Made by a program: the position numbers and the translations under genes. Below are positions 32,116 through 40,277 of a DNA stretch of 64,000 nucleotides, piece after piece (the first letter of the stretch is position 1; each line of letters starts with the position of its first letter). The stretch is taken from NCBI GenBank assembly GCA_902477765.1, contig CABSIM010000006.1, positions 25,660-89,659 on the forward strand. Direction: 5' to 3'. Below the pieces are notes generated by a model. That model saw only the letters and a program-made list of their open reading frames with translations, had not been told where the DNA came from and did no database searches. Origin of the DNA: an uncultured Clostridiaceae bacterium. Its GTDB lineage: Bacteria; Bacillota; Clostridia; Lachnospirales; Lachnospiraceae.

Positions 32116-33951
32116 ATGAATCAAATCACCGGCCATGTGCCGAATTTCTGGAAAAAAACCGTCATTTTCCTGACCCTGGTACTGATACTCGCGGTTTCTC
32201 TTTTCTGCGGATGCCGGGGGAATTTCGCCGGATCCGTCCCCGGAGAAACCGGCGGGTACTTTGTTTCAGACAGCGGGCCGTCCGACAGCAGTGCCGCCCG
32301 GTGCCAGGAACACTTTTCCGACTTCTGTCTGCATGTGTTCTGTGACGAGGTTTCCGGCAATACTCTGGACCTGCATTATACCCTGAAGCATCCCGAAATC
32401 TGGGGAATCAGCCGCAGGGAACCGTTTCTCGGCTCCTGCAGTCTGGCGGAAATGGTGTCTGCCTCCGGAGACATCCGGGATACTCTGGAACAGCTGACTT
32501 CTTTTGACCGTGAACTTCTGACGGAGGATCAGAAACTGATATTCGATGTTTTTAAAGATACTCTGGAAACCTCCCTTCTTTCGGAAGGCATGGAACTTTA
32601 TTATCAGCCTCTGTCCCCTTCCATCGGAACCCAGGCTCAGCTCCCTGTTCTGCTCTCCGAATATTCCTTTGATTCTCTGGAAGACGTGGAAGATTATCTG
32701 GGAATTCTGTCCCAGATGGATTCCTACTACAGTCAGATTCTGGAATTTGAAAACCAGAAAGCCGATGCCGGTCTCGGGCCTTCGGATGCCTCCATCGACA
32801 GAATCCTGGAATCCTGCCAAAGTTATCTGGTGGATCCCGAAGATAATTTTCTCACGGAAACCTTTCAGACCCGTCTGGACTCCCTGGAAGGCATTACGGA
32901 CGATAAAAAGGCGGAACTTTCCTCACGGCATATACAGATTATTCAGGAACATTTTATCCCTGCCTATCAGCTTCTGATCGACGGCATGACGGCCCTGCGC
33001 GGCCGCGGCCTCCATGAGGAAGGTCTGGCTTCCTATAAGGACGGGAAAAAATATTATGAATACCTTCTCAAGTCAGGCACCGGCACTTCCTACACGATCC
33101 CGGAACTGAAAAAAGCTCTGGCTTCCCGCATGGAAAAAGATCTGGAAGCCATCAGCGAAATCTATCTGAACAATCCTGATTTTGACCCGGGTGCATCTTC
33201 CTTTGCTCTCACCGATCCCACGGAAATTCTGGAGGATCTGAAACAGCAGATGAGAAAGGATTTTCCTGCTCTGCCGGAATGCTCCTATGAAATCAAGTAT
33301 GTTCCCGGGCACCTGGAAGATACATTGAGCCCGGCCTTTTACCTGACTGCGCCTCTGGACGATCTGGATCAGAATGTCATCTACATCAACAATGGGTATT
33401 CCGACAGTACGGAGGATCTCTACACCACTCTGGCTCATGAGGGCTTCCCGGGACACCTGTACCAGACGGTTTATTCCCGCAGTCATTCCTCCAGTCCCCT
33501 TCTCTCGATCCTGAGTAATTCCGGCGCCAATGAAGGATGGGCCACTTACGTGGAAAATTATGCCTGCACCCTGAATAACGGGCTGTCAGAGGAGGCCGGC
33601 ATTTACCGGGCCTGCATGCGTTCATTTTCTCTCTGTCTCCATGGCCTTCTTGACATCGGTATCAATTATGACGGATGGAGCCGGGAACAGGCCGGGGCTT
33701 TCATTACCACATACTTTGAGGCCGGAGATGATGTGGTGGAGGAACTCTGGCAGACCATGATCGACAATCCCACCAACTACCTGGAGTACTGCAACGGTTA
33801 CGTGGAACTGATGGAAATGCGGGAAATGGCGGAAGCGGAACTTGGTCCGTCCTTCAGCGCCATGGAGTTTCACCGTTTTCTTCTGGATCTGGGACCGGTT
33901 CCCTATTCTGTCACAAGGGAATATTTTGCCCGCTGGCTGGATGCCGGATAA
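32116..33951 (+). CDS. DUF885-family metallopeptidase-like lipoprotein
   Basis: The 611-residue protein has an N-terminal hydrophobic segment (FWKKTVIFLTLVLILAV) ending in a lipobox-like FCGC, so it is probably a surface lipoprotein or membrane-anchored. The family landmark is LAHEGFPGHLYQTVY near residue 440, an HExxxxH zinc site of DUF885 (M1-like gluzincins). ANEGWATYVENY is the downstream conserved Glu segment. The ATG at 32116 is preferred because GGAGG lies 8 bases upstream; an ATG at 32092 has none. It is divergent from metG. Its likely role is degradation of extracellular peptides; the substrate is unknown. Confidence 0.82.
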   Translation: MNQITGHVPNFWKKTVIFLTLVLILAVSLFCGCRGNFAGSVPGETGGYFVSDSGPSDSSAARCQEHFSDFCLHVFCDEVSGNTLDLHYTLKHPEIWGISRREPFLGSCSLAEMVSASGDIRDTLEQLTSFDRELLTEDQKLIFDVFKDTLETSLLSEGMELYYQPLSPSIGTQAQLPVLLSEYSFDSLEDVEDYLGILSQMDSYYSQILEFENQKADAGLGPSDASIDRILESCQSYLVDPEDNFLTETFQTRLDSLEGITDDKKAELSSRHIQIIQEHFIPAYQLLIDGMTALRGRGLHEEGLASYKDGKKYYEYLLKSGTGTSYTIPELKKALASRMEKDLEAISEIYLNNPDFDPGASSFALTDPTEILEDLKQQMRKDFPALPECSYEIKYVPGHLEDTLSPAFYLTAPLDDLDQNVIYINNGYSDSTEDLYTTLAHEGFPGHLYQTVYSRSHSSSPLLSILSNSGANEGWATYVENYACTLNNGLSEEAGIYRACMRSFSLCLHGLLDIGINYDGWSREQAGAFITTYFEAGDDVVEELWQTMIDNPTNYLEYCNGYVELMEMREMAEAELGPSFSAMEFHRFLLDLGPVPYSVTREYFARWLDAG

Positions 33952-33972
33952 TGTCTCAGGCCAGGCGGACTC

Positions 33973-34001
33973 TGGACAAAGCAGCCGGAATTTAGTATGA
34001 T
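33973..34001 (+). promoter_or_regulatory. predicted promoter of the nitroreductase gene
   Basis: TGGACA (33973-33978), 17-base spacer, TATGAT (33996-34001). Confidence 0.6.
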
Positions 34002-34060
34002 GGATACAGAAAGACGGTCTCCGGAAGGACCGCCCCGCTATATGAAAAGGAGGAAATTCT

Positions 34061-34582
34061 ATGAACGAAGTGATGAATGCAATTCTCACCAGAAGAAGTA
34101 TCCGTAAATTTACTGACCGGCCGATTCCCAAAGACATCCTTCAGGAACTTGTGAACGCCGCCCTTCATGCTCCCAGCGGGAAAGGCCAGCAGACCTGGAA
34201 ATTTACTGTTATTACCAGCCCGGATATGATCGCCCGCCTGACTTCGGAAATCGGGGCCGTACTGAAACGGGACAATTATGATATGTACCATCCCATGGCT
34301 GTTATCATGCCCTCCAATCTCCGTGACGGAATCTGGAGCCGTGAAGACAATGCCTGCGCCCTGGAAAATATCTTTCTGGCCGCACATTCCATGGGCATCG
34401 GCTCTGTCTGGATCAATCAGATGCAGAATATCTGCGACACCCCGCAGATCCGCGCTCTGCTGGATGAAATGGGCGTTCCCGGAGACCATGTGGTATTCGG
34501 CATGGCAGCACTTGGATATCCTGCCCCGGATGCTCCGGTAAAACCCATGGAGCGGATCGGAACCGTTGCCTGGATCGAATAA
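34061..34582 (+). CDS. nitroreductase-family FMN protein
   Basis: The 173-residue protein fits the small nitroreductase group: AILTRRSIRKFTDRPI at the N terminus binds FMN phosphate, HAPSGKGQQTWKFTVI follows, and NIFLAAHSMGIGSVWI and FGMAALGYP complete the fold. It probably reduces quinones, nitro groups or enones using NAD(P)H. AGGAGG lies 8 bases before the ATG. It has its own promoter and terminator. Confidence 0.9.
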   Translation: MNEVMNAILTRRSIRKFTDRPIPKDILQELVNAALHAPSGKGQQTWKFTVITSPDMIARLTSEIGAVLKRDNYDMYHPMAVIMPSNLRDGIWSREDNACALENIFLAAHSMGIGSVWINQMQNICDTPQIRALLDEMGVPGDHVVFGMAALGYPAPDAPVKPMERIGTVAWIE

Positions 34583-34600
34583 CTGTCTGCAGAAAAGCAT

Positions 34601-34664
34601 AAAAAACAGGATATGCCGCTCATCTGTCATCTCCCGATGACCCGAGCGGCATATCCTGTTTTTA
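34601..34664. terminator. strong bidirectional terminator
   Basis: An approximately 20-bp perfect stem (aaaaacaggatatgccgctc paired with its complement ending in ttttt) lies between the nitroreductase gene and the phosphofructokinase gene. It can stop transcription from both sides. Confidence 0.9.
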
Positions 34665-34735
34665 TCATAAAAGAAGCCGATGCTCTTTTCTGTTTCTTTC
34701 CGTCTCCGGAACCATCCGGAACAGTCCGGTCTTTT

Positions 34736-35974
34736 TTACCATTTATCGCAATGGTACAGATGGCGCGGAATTCCGTCCACCATGATCGGCGGCACATCTC
34801 CCTGAATCAGCGGCCTCACATAATCCAGAAATTCGTCGGTCACATACGTACCGTCTTCGTTGATCCACTCTCTGGGAACCACTTTCTCCACATTGGAAAC
34901 CTTGTGGACGTTCTGAAGACTGGTGGTACACTGATACGGATCGTCGGAAATCCGTTTCAGAATCACCATTTCTCCGGTGTCTCCCTCATCGGCGGCCTTG
35001 ACTGCAGCTCCGCCCACCTGGAAAGCCTCGATAATATCAATTCTGGATACCAGATGAGAGGCTGCTCTCTGCAGAGTGGAAAGCTCAATTCCCCTGGTTT
35101 TGCAGCCGATTTCATTGGCGATTCTGCAGGCAAGATAGTTGGCGGTTCCGCTCAGCTGTTTATGGCCGAATGCATCCACATAATCGACGCCGTCTGTCAG
35201 TTCGCAGACATAGCGGCCGTCTGCAAGGCGGATTCCTTCTGATACGGCCACCACAACCGACTGCTTCACCTTCAGGAGTTCTCTGATTTTTTCCACAAAC
35301 CGCTCCACATCAAACGGCAGCTCCGGCAGATAAATCAGATCCGGTCCTTCGCAGTCTTCTCCCCTGGCCAGGGCCGAAGCTCCTGTCAGCCAGCCTGCAT
35401 TCCGTCCCATGACTTCGATAACGGTTACCAGACCTTTTCCATATTCCAGCGCATTGCTGTCCCGGATAATTTCCTTGGTGGAGGTGCCGATGTACTTTGC
35501 TGCACTTCCGTATCCCGGTGTATGATCGGTCAGCGCCAGATCATTGTCGATGGTCTTGGGGACTCCGATAAACTTGGTCTTATATCCTTTTACAATGGCA
35601 TAGTCGGAAAGCTTTTTAATGGTATCCATGGAATCATTTCCGCCGATATAGATAAAGCTGTCGATCTCCAGCTTTTCCAGAATTCCGAAAATTTTCTCGT
35701 AAAGTTCCGGCTGTTCATGGATTTCCGGAAGCTTGTACCGGCAGGAGCCCAGATAAGCAGCCGGTGTCCTTTTAAGGAGCTCCACATCCAGATCATTACG
35801 GATGTGTTCCGACAGATCAATATATTTTTCATCCATAAGTCCCTGTATTCCGTGAAGCATACCATATACCTTTTTTGCCCCTCTGTCCATGGCAGTACGG
35901 TATACCCCTGCCAGGCTGGAATTGATTGCAGACGTGGGGCCGCCTGACTGACCAACAATTACATTTCCTTTCAC
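34736..35974 (-). CDS. phosphofructokinase, PPi-type
   Basis: The 412-residue enzyme phosphorylates fructose 6-phosphate. Two changes from ATP-dependent PFK point to pyrophosphate as donor: the GGDGS loop reads GGNDS, putting Asp at the position of E. coli Gly104, and the PGTIDND motif reads PKTIDND, putting Lys at Gly124. VGQSGGPTSAINSSLAGV is the N-terminal phosphate-binding segment. The start is a GTG at 35974 with GGAG 7 bases upstream; the frame continues another 49 codons, but those overlap the marR gene. PPi specificity is inferred from these residues. Confidence 0.88.
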   Translation of the reverse strand: MKGNVIVGQSGGPTSAINSSLAGVYRTAMDRGAKKVYGMLHGIQGLMDEKYIDLSEHIRNDLDVELLKRTPAAYLGSCRYKLPEIHEQPELYEKIFGILEKLEIDSFIYIGGNDSMDTIKKLSDYAIVKGYKTKFIGVPKTIDNDLALTDHTPGYGSAAKYIGTSTKEIIRDSNALEYGKGLVTVIEVMGRNAGWLTGASALARGEDCEGPDLIYLPELPFDVERFVEKIRELLKVKQSVVVAVSEGIRLADGRYVCELTDGVDYVDAFGHKQLSGTANYLACRIANEIGCKTRGIELSTLQRAASHLVSRIDIIEAFQVGGAAVKAADEGDTGEMVILKRISDDPYQCTTSLQNVHKVSNVEKVVPREWINEDGTYVTDEFLDYVRPLIQGDVPPIMVDGIPRHLYHCDKW

Positions 35975-36081
35975 GCTAAAACTCCTCTCTGTATGTATCT
36001 TTTCCGCCGCTTTCCGGCTGTTTTTCAATCTGATGCGGAGCTCCCTGCGAAATGTTCTTCTCCGCTGCTTCCGGGGATATT

Positions 36082-36537
36082 CTATTTCTTCATGTTTTCT
36101 TTTTCTTTCTGCCTGAACCACTGATTCAGATGAGTCAGTGTCTTTATGAGAACATCGATCTCCTCTCTCCCCAGTCCGTCAAGAAGGCTCGCTATCATTT
36201 CCCGATGGAACCGCTCATAATGTTCATACGCGCTTCTTCCTTTGGCCGACAGAGAAATAAAGACAATCCTGCGATCCTCTTTTCCCCGCTCACGTACTAC
36301 ATATCCCTTTTTTACAAGGCTGTTCATGGCAATGGTAAGAGTTCCCACTGTCACAGACAGTTCCCGTGCAATGGAAGACATGTTTTTGGACGGTCCTGTC
36401 CCTATGGCCCTGATCACATGCATGTCATTATTCGTAATATCCCTGTATTCCTGATTGATGAGAGCCTTCTGCTCCACTTCCATCACATCACGGAAAAGCC
36501 TGACAAGCAGGTCATTTAAAGCTTCATAGGTACTCAA
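36082..36537 (-). CDS. MarR-family transcriptional regulator
   Basis: The 151-residue protein has the MarR winged helix (DMHVIRAIGTGPSKNMSSIA, TVGTLTIAMNSLVKKGYV, RGKEDRRIVFISLSAKG). No ATG fits; the TTG at 36537 is preferred because AGAGG lies 8 bases upstream. Another TTG at 36576 is in frame but has no ribosome binding site. A strong promoter lies at 36597-36625. It precedes the phosphofructokinase gene by 107 bases on the same strand; its target is unknown. Confidence 0.82.
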   Translation of the reverse strand: MSTYEALNDLLVRLFRDVMEVEQKALINQEYRDITNNDMHVIRAIGTGPSKNMSSIARELSVTVGTLTIAMNSLVKKGYVVRERGKEDRRIVFISLSAKGRSAYEHYERFHREMIASLLDGLGREEIDVLIKTLTHLNQWFRQKEKENMKK

Positions 36538-36596
36538 TGGACGTTCCTCTCTCTTCCGGCTCACTTCTGCCGGCAAAATAGTTTGAATTTAAAAGT

Positions 36597-36625
36597 ATTA
36601 TACAACAGGACGGTTTGCCGTACAA
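36597..36625 (-). promoter_or_regulatory. predicted promoter of marR
   Basis: On the minus strand TTGTAC (36625-36620), 17 bases, perfect TATAAT (36602-36597). Confidence 0.7.
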
Positions 36626-36665
36626 CTGAAAAATCCCCGATTCCATTGAAATTTCCTGAATTCTT

Positions 36666-36693
36666 AGCGGAATCCCTGCAGGGAATTTCCGCT
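36666..36693. repeat. 28-bp inverted repeat downstream of spmB
   Basis: The arm agcggaa pairs with ttccgct around an inner perfect palindrome tccctgcaggga. It lies 23 bases after the spmB stop. No clear T tract follows on the minus strand, so termination is only possible. Confidence 0.45.
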
Positions 36694-36715
36694 TTCCCCA
36701 TGTCCCGGCGGCATT

Positions 36716-37240
36716 TCAGACCATTCCTGCCAGAAAGATGCTGGCTGCAATTCCGCCGGCTGTGGCCAGAAGAGCACCAGCCAGAGTCCACCTGGTTCTG
36801 CGGATTCCGGCGGTCATAAAATAAAGGCTCATGGTATAGAAAATCGTTTCCGTGCATCCCATCATGATGGAAACCATGATCCCCTCCGGAGAATCCGGCC
36901 CGCAGGTACGGAAAATATCCAGAACAAGTCCGGTGGCTGCGGAACTGGAAATCATCCTCACCAGAATGACCGGTACCAGCGGTACCGGGATATGGAGCCA
37001 GGAGGCCGGTCCCGTCATTACATCCGCCAGCGCATCCAGAAAACCGGAAGCCCTCAGAATCCCCACTGCAGTCATGAGTCCTACCAGAGTAGGAAGAATC
37101 CCTGCCACGGTTCTCATTCCTTCGCCGGCACCTTTCAGGAAGTCATCAAAAACCGGTCTTCCGGACAGAAGCCCGAATCCCACAATATAGAAAATTGCCA
37201 GCGGAACCATAAATTCAGACAGAAATATCAGGAAATCCAT
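36716..37240 (-). CDS. spmB: spore maturation protein B
   Basis: The 174-residue membrane protein matches SpmB, which with SpmA is needed for full dehydration of the spore core. IFYIVGFGLLSGRPVFDDFL, GAGEGMRTVAGILPTLVGLM, VRMISSSAATGLVLDIF and MGCTETIFYTMSLYF are the family blocks (nucleoside-recognition domain). The ATG at 37240 gives the normal SpmB length, but its ribosome binding site is weak; the frame continues 40 codons upstream into the promoter of the divergent gene. spmA, normally adjacent, is not present in the window. Confidence 0.85.
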   Translation of the reverse strand: MDFLIFLSEFMVPLAIFYIVGFGLLSGRPVFDDFLKGAGEGMRTVAGILPTLVGLMTAVGILRASGFLDALADVMTGPASWLHIPVPLVPVILVRMISSSAATGLVLDIFRTCGPDSPEGIMVSIMMGCTETIFYTMSLYFMTAGIRRTRWTLAGALLATAGGIAASIFLAGMV

Positions 37241-37268
37241 AAACACCAGCCGTATCCGTTTTATTTCA

Positions 37269-37297
37269 TTGTATTCTCCGCAGAAATCAGATATACT
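37269..37297 (+). promoter_or_regulatory. predicted promoter of the ArsC/Spx-like gene
   Basis: TTGTAT (37269-37274), 17-base spacer, TATACT (37292-37297). Confidence 0.6.
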
Positions 37298-37328
37298 GAA
37301 ATCATCATCACAAAGGAGGTTTCCGTCT

Positions 37329-37679
37329 ATGCTTTTTATTGAATATCCCCCCTGTTCCACCTGCCAGAAAGCCAGAAAATGGCTGAATGATCATAATATT
37401 TCCTATACGTCCCGTCATATCAGGGACGAAAATCCATCTGAAGAAGAACTGACGCACTGGATTTCCGAAAGCGGGCTTCCCATAAAAAGATTTTTCAACA
37501 CAAGCGGCATGCTTTATAAATCCATGTCCCTGAAGGACAGACTTCCCTCCATGACGCCCGAGGAACAGATCCGTCTGCTTTCCACCGACGGCATGCTGGT
37601 AAAACGTCCGCTGGTCATTGGTGATGGGTTTGTCCTTGTGGGCTTCCGTGAAAAGGAATGGGAGGAAAAACTTATATAA
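37329..37679 (+). CDS. ArsC/Spx-family protein (YffB-like)
   Basis: The 116-residue protein belongs to the thioredoxin-fold ArsC/Spx superfamily. CSTC near residue 9 retains both Cys, followed by the usual QKARKWL helix; RHIRDENPSEEEL and KRFFNTSGMLYK are conserved, and LVKRPLVIGDGFVLVGF is the C-terminal signature. AAGGAGG lies ahead of the ATG at 37329. Small clostridial members are of unclear function; it may be a glutathione- or thioredoxin-linked reductase or an Spx-type RNA-polymerase-binding regulator. Confidence 0.82.
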   Translation: MLFIEYPPCSTCQKARKWLNDHNISYTSRHIRDENPSEEELTHWISESGLPIKRFFNTSGMLYKSMSLKDRLPSMTPEEQIRLLSTDGMLVKRPLVIGDGFVLVGFREKEWEEKLI

Positions 37680-37712
37680 AGCACCCCGTTTTATCTGTTT
37701 CCTGTACATAAT

Positions 37713-37784
37713 AAAATATGCTCCTCCTTAATGCGGCAGATTCCATATATCTAATCTGTTCACCTAAGAAGGAGCATATTTTTA
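37713..37784. terminator. bidirectional terminator, end of the nucleoside operon
   Basis: The arm aaaatatgctcct pairs with aggagcatatttt, with A runs on one side and T runs on the other. It serves both the ArsC/Spx-like gene and the nucleoside hydrolase operon, whose last stop codon lies within it. Confidence 0.8.
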
Positions 37785-38711
37785 TTTCATCGTTTCATGA
37801 TAATATTCCATCATATCCATACATAGTTTCATATAGCGTTCCATATTAATAGCCATACCAACTTCCACCTGATTTTCTGATCCCTGGTATACTATCGTGC
37901 GCCCGTCTTCCAGATTTCCCTGCGTTTCCACCCGTACACTTCGCCGTTCCCATGTAATGATATCAGGCTCTATGACTGCTGCAACTGCAACCGCATCATG
38001 AATAACTATACCTGGAATATTCATCTTTCTGAAGTATTCTTCATAATAATAAAATACTTCCTGGACCGCACGGCTGATTTTGCTTTCACAAACGTATAGT
38101 TTATTCATCTCTTCAAAGGGAATTGCAGACTGGTTTGTTACATTCAAACCTAGCATTTTTATCGGAATTCCAGCCCGAAATACAATATCTGCACTGTGGG
38201 GATCTGCCCATATATTAAATTCACTGTATGCCGAACGGTTTCCATAGGACGCCGATCCGCCCATCATCACGATTTCTTTCACATAGCATGAAAAATCCGG
38301 ATATTTTATCACAGCTGCTGCCAAATTAGTTAATGGTCCCAGCGCAATAATTGTGAGATTTCCTTTTTCTTCCCTTGCTTTATGATATAAAAAATCCCAT
38401 GCATATTCATTACTTGGCTTTCCCGACGCGTCAGGAATACAAAACTTTCCGAGTCCCCTATCTCCATGCAGAAAAGATCCTACTCTCTGGTCAATGCATA
38501 ACGGTCCCCTGGCTCCAAATGCTACATCTGCCTCCATGCCAAGAAAATCTCTGATAGCAAGTCCATTTTCAAAGGTAAGTTCTGCCTTCATGTTTCCAGC
38601 AACTATCGTCATACCCTTGATATCCAGAGTTTTACTGCTGTTTGCTAAAAATATAGCAAAAATATCATCGCTTCCCGGATCCGTATCTATAATAACCGGA
38701 ATTTTATCCAT
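37782..38711 (-). CDS. nucleoside hydrolase
   Basis: The 309-residue enzyme cleaves ribonucleosides into base and ribose. The Ca2+-binding N-terminal motif DTDPGSDD is intact; IALGPLTNLAAAVIKYP, MMGGSASYGNRSAYSEFN and the catalytic HDAVAVAAVIEP are present. GGAGG precedes the ATG. It is the last gene of the ribokinase-BMP transporter operon and 15 bases from a truncated paralogue. Base specificity cannot be read. Confidence 0.92.
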   Translation of the reverse strand: MDKIPVIIDTDPGSDDIFAIFLANSSKTLDIKGMTIVAGNMKAELTFENGLAIRDFLGMEADVAFGARGPLCIDQRVGSFLHGDRGLGKFCIPDASGKPSNEYAWDFLYHKAREEKGNLTIIALGPLTNLAAAVIKYPDFSCYVKEIVMMGGSASYGNRSAYSEFNIWADPHSADIVFRAGIPIKMLGLNVTNQSAIPFEEMNKLYVCESKISRAVQEVFYYYEEYFRKMNIPGIVIHDAVAVAAVIEPDIITWERRSVRVETQGNLEDGRTIVYQGSENQVEVGMAINMERYMKLCMDMMEYYHETMK

Positions 38712-38726
38712 TATATTTCCTCCTTA

Positions 38727-39326
38727 TTAATCACATTCCAGCAGAATTGAATTAGGATTCTTTTTGCATATATTCCATCGGTCAATGTAAAGAGAGCCAT
38801 ATGTGCAGCCATGATCCAGTTGCACTGACACATAAGCCAAGCACGGATCTTCTTTTCCCTCTTCTTTATGCAGATATTCATATATCTGTTTTTTTTGTGC
38901 GTCTTCCGTATCAGCCATAGCAATAATTTTTTTTATACAAGAATTCAGAACAATCTTGGCTGCTATAGGATCATGGAGAATGTTCTCCTGAGAAACCGGA
39001 TACATGCCTTTCTTTTTCATTTCTCCCGGACAAATAAAAACCCTTGCAATACTAGAAGTCACATTTGGATGTACAAACAGCAATGCTGCCAAATTTGTCA
39101 TTTCTCCCATACAAATATAATCGATTGGAAATTTTTGTGAAACGATTTTCTTATACAAAATATCCAGAACATTTTCTTTTCCCAGATTGGGATATCCTCT
39201 TTTTTCTGTTAATGCCTGCCAGGTTCCCATAAATAAGCTTTCATTACTCTCATAATTTGTGATCTGAAGTTCCGGGCTTTCTTTTTCTCTCCCCGGCCTG
39301 GTCCCATAATCTACAACTCTTTTCAT
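38727..39326 (-). CDS. truncated nucleoside-hydrolase-like protein
   Basis: The 199-residue protein aligns with the middle and end of nucleoside hydrolases: ICMGEMTNLAALLFVHPN corresponds to LGPLTNLA and NILHDPIAAKIV to the catalytic HDP loop. The first 70-80 residues of the family, including the Ca2+-binding DxDxxxDD motif, are absent; the protein begins MKRVVDYGTRPGREKE. Its ATG overlaps the upstream permease stop by 4 bases, so the short form starts where a coupled gene should, and no remnant of the missing part precedes it. It is likely catalytically dead or altered, perhaps a partner of the intact enzyme next to it. Confidence 0.7.
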   Translation of the reverse strand: MKRVVDYGTRPGREKESPELQITNYESNESLFMGTWQALTEKRGYPNLGKENVLDILYKKIVSQKFPIDYICMGEMTNLAALLFVHPNVTSSIARVFICPGEMKKKGMYPVSQENILHDPIAAKIVLNSCIKKIIAMADTEDAQKKQIYEYLHKEEGKEDPCLAYVSVQLDHGCTYGSLYIDRWNICKKNPNSILLECD

Positions 39327-40273
39327 GCTTTAGTCCTTTCTTTGCTTTGCCTCAAAAGGTCTCTCCGTGTCTTTGCTTTCATTCTCAGGCTATAAAAAAT
39401 AAGGCCCAGCAATGTTGCTGCATAGGGAATCATCTGCACAAATTCTGCTGGAACCCTTAAGCTTTGAAGCACATTTGCAAGTGCATCTGCTGTTCCAAAT
39501 ACAAGTGATGCCATAAGTGTCCCGCCTGCATTAGCCCTGCCAAGATATTGGGCAGCTACAGCAGTAAACCCTCTTCCTGCAGTCATATCTCTGGAAAACC
39601 AAGATACATATCCCATCGAAAGATACATTCCTCCAAGAGATGCAAAAATCCCGCAAAGAAGCAATGCAATGATTTGGGTTTTTACCACATTGATTCCGAC
39701 ACTTTCCGCAGCCTTTGGGTTTTCCCCCACTGCCCGTATCTGTATACCAAGTTTCGTTTTATTAATAAAAAACCAGACAAAAAGGACTGATAAAAAAGCC
39801 AAGTATGTAAGGATATTATGATTTGATATGACCTCCCCAAGAAAAGGAATATTGTGAATGATCGGAATATCAATCTGAGGGAAAACCAAGCTATTCAGTT
39901 TTGATGTTGTTCCCTTATCTTTTGTGAGCATGTACATTATAAACACTGTCCCGCCCGAAGCTAACATATTCATCATAAGGCCAGTTAAAAAAATCTCTGC
40001 CTGCAGTTTGATAGCAAAATATGCAATCAAAGCAGAAATCAGAACTCCCGTCAGAATTCCACACAGACATCCAACCAGCAGACTTCCCGAATACGCACTG
40101 CCAATTACTCCGGCCAGTGCGGAAGCAAGCATAGTTCCTTCCAGTCCTATATTTGTAACTCCGGCCTTTTTTGCAATTGCTCCCCCAAGTGCTGCAAACA
40201 GGATAGGAGTTGTTACTCGCAGTGCCGAATATAGAAAGGCTGTAGAAAATATATTTTGCAATACTATTTCCAT
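39323..40273 (-). CDS. nucleoside ABC importer, permease 2
   Basis: The 316-residue protein is a BPD_transp_2-type permease like NupQ/YufQ of Firmicutes nucleoside importers. Landmarks are TPILFAALGGAIAKKAGVTN, GLEGTMLASALAG, and AVGENPKAAESVGINVVKTQ in the cytoplasmic coupling loop. The start at 40273 has GGGAGG 8 bases upstream; the frame extends further without one. It pairs with the permease upstream. Confidence 0.88.
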   Translation of the reverse strand: MEIVLQNIFSTAFLYSALRVTTPILFAALGGAIAKKAGVTNIGLEGTMLASALAGVIGSAYSGSLLVGCLCGILTGVLISALIAYFAIKLQAEIFLTGLMMNMLASGGTVFIMYMLTKDKGTTSKLNSLVFPQIDIPIIHNIPFLGEVISNHNILTYLAFLSVLFVWFFINKTKLGIQIRAVGENPKAAESVGINVVKTQIIALLLCGIFASLGGMYLSMGYVSWFSRDMTAGRGFTAVAAQYLGRANAGGTLMASLVFGTADALANVLQSLRVPAEFVQMIPYAATLLGLIFYSLRMKAKTRRDLLRQSKERTKA

Positions 40274-40277
40274 AAAA

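Noticed and set aside
35975..36121. N-terminal extension of the phosphofructokinase
   Set aside because: The extra 49 codons overlap the marR gene, are basic and low in complexity, and the GTG at 35974 has a good ribosome binding site and starts at the family's usual N terminus.
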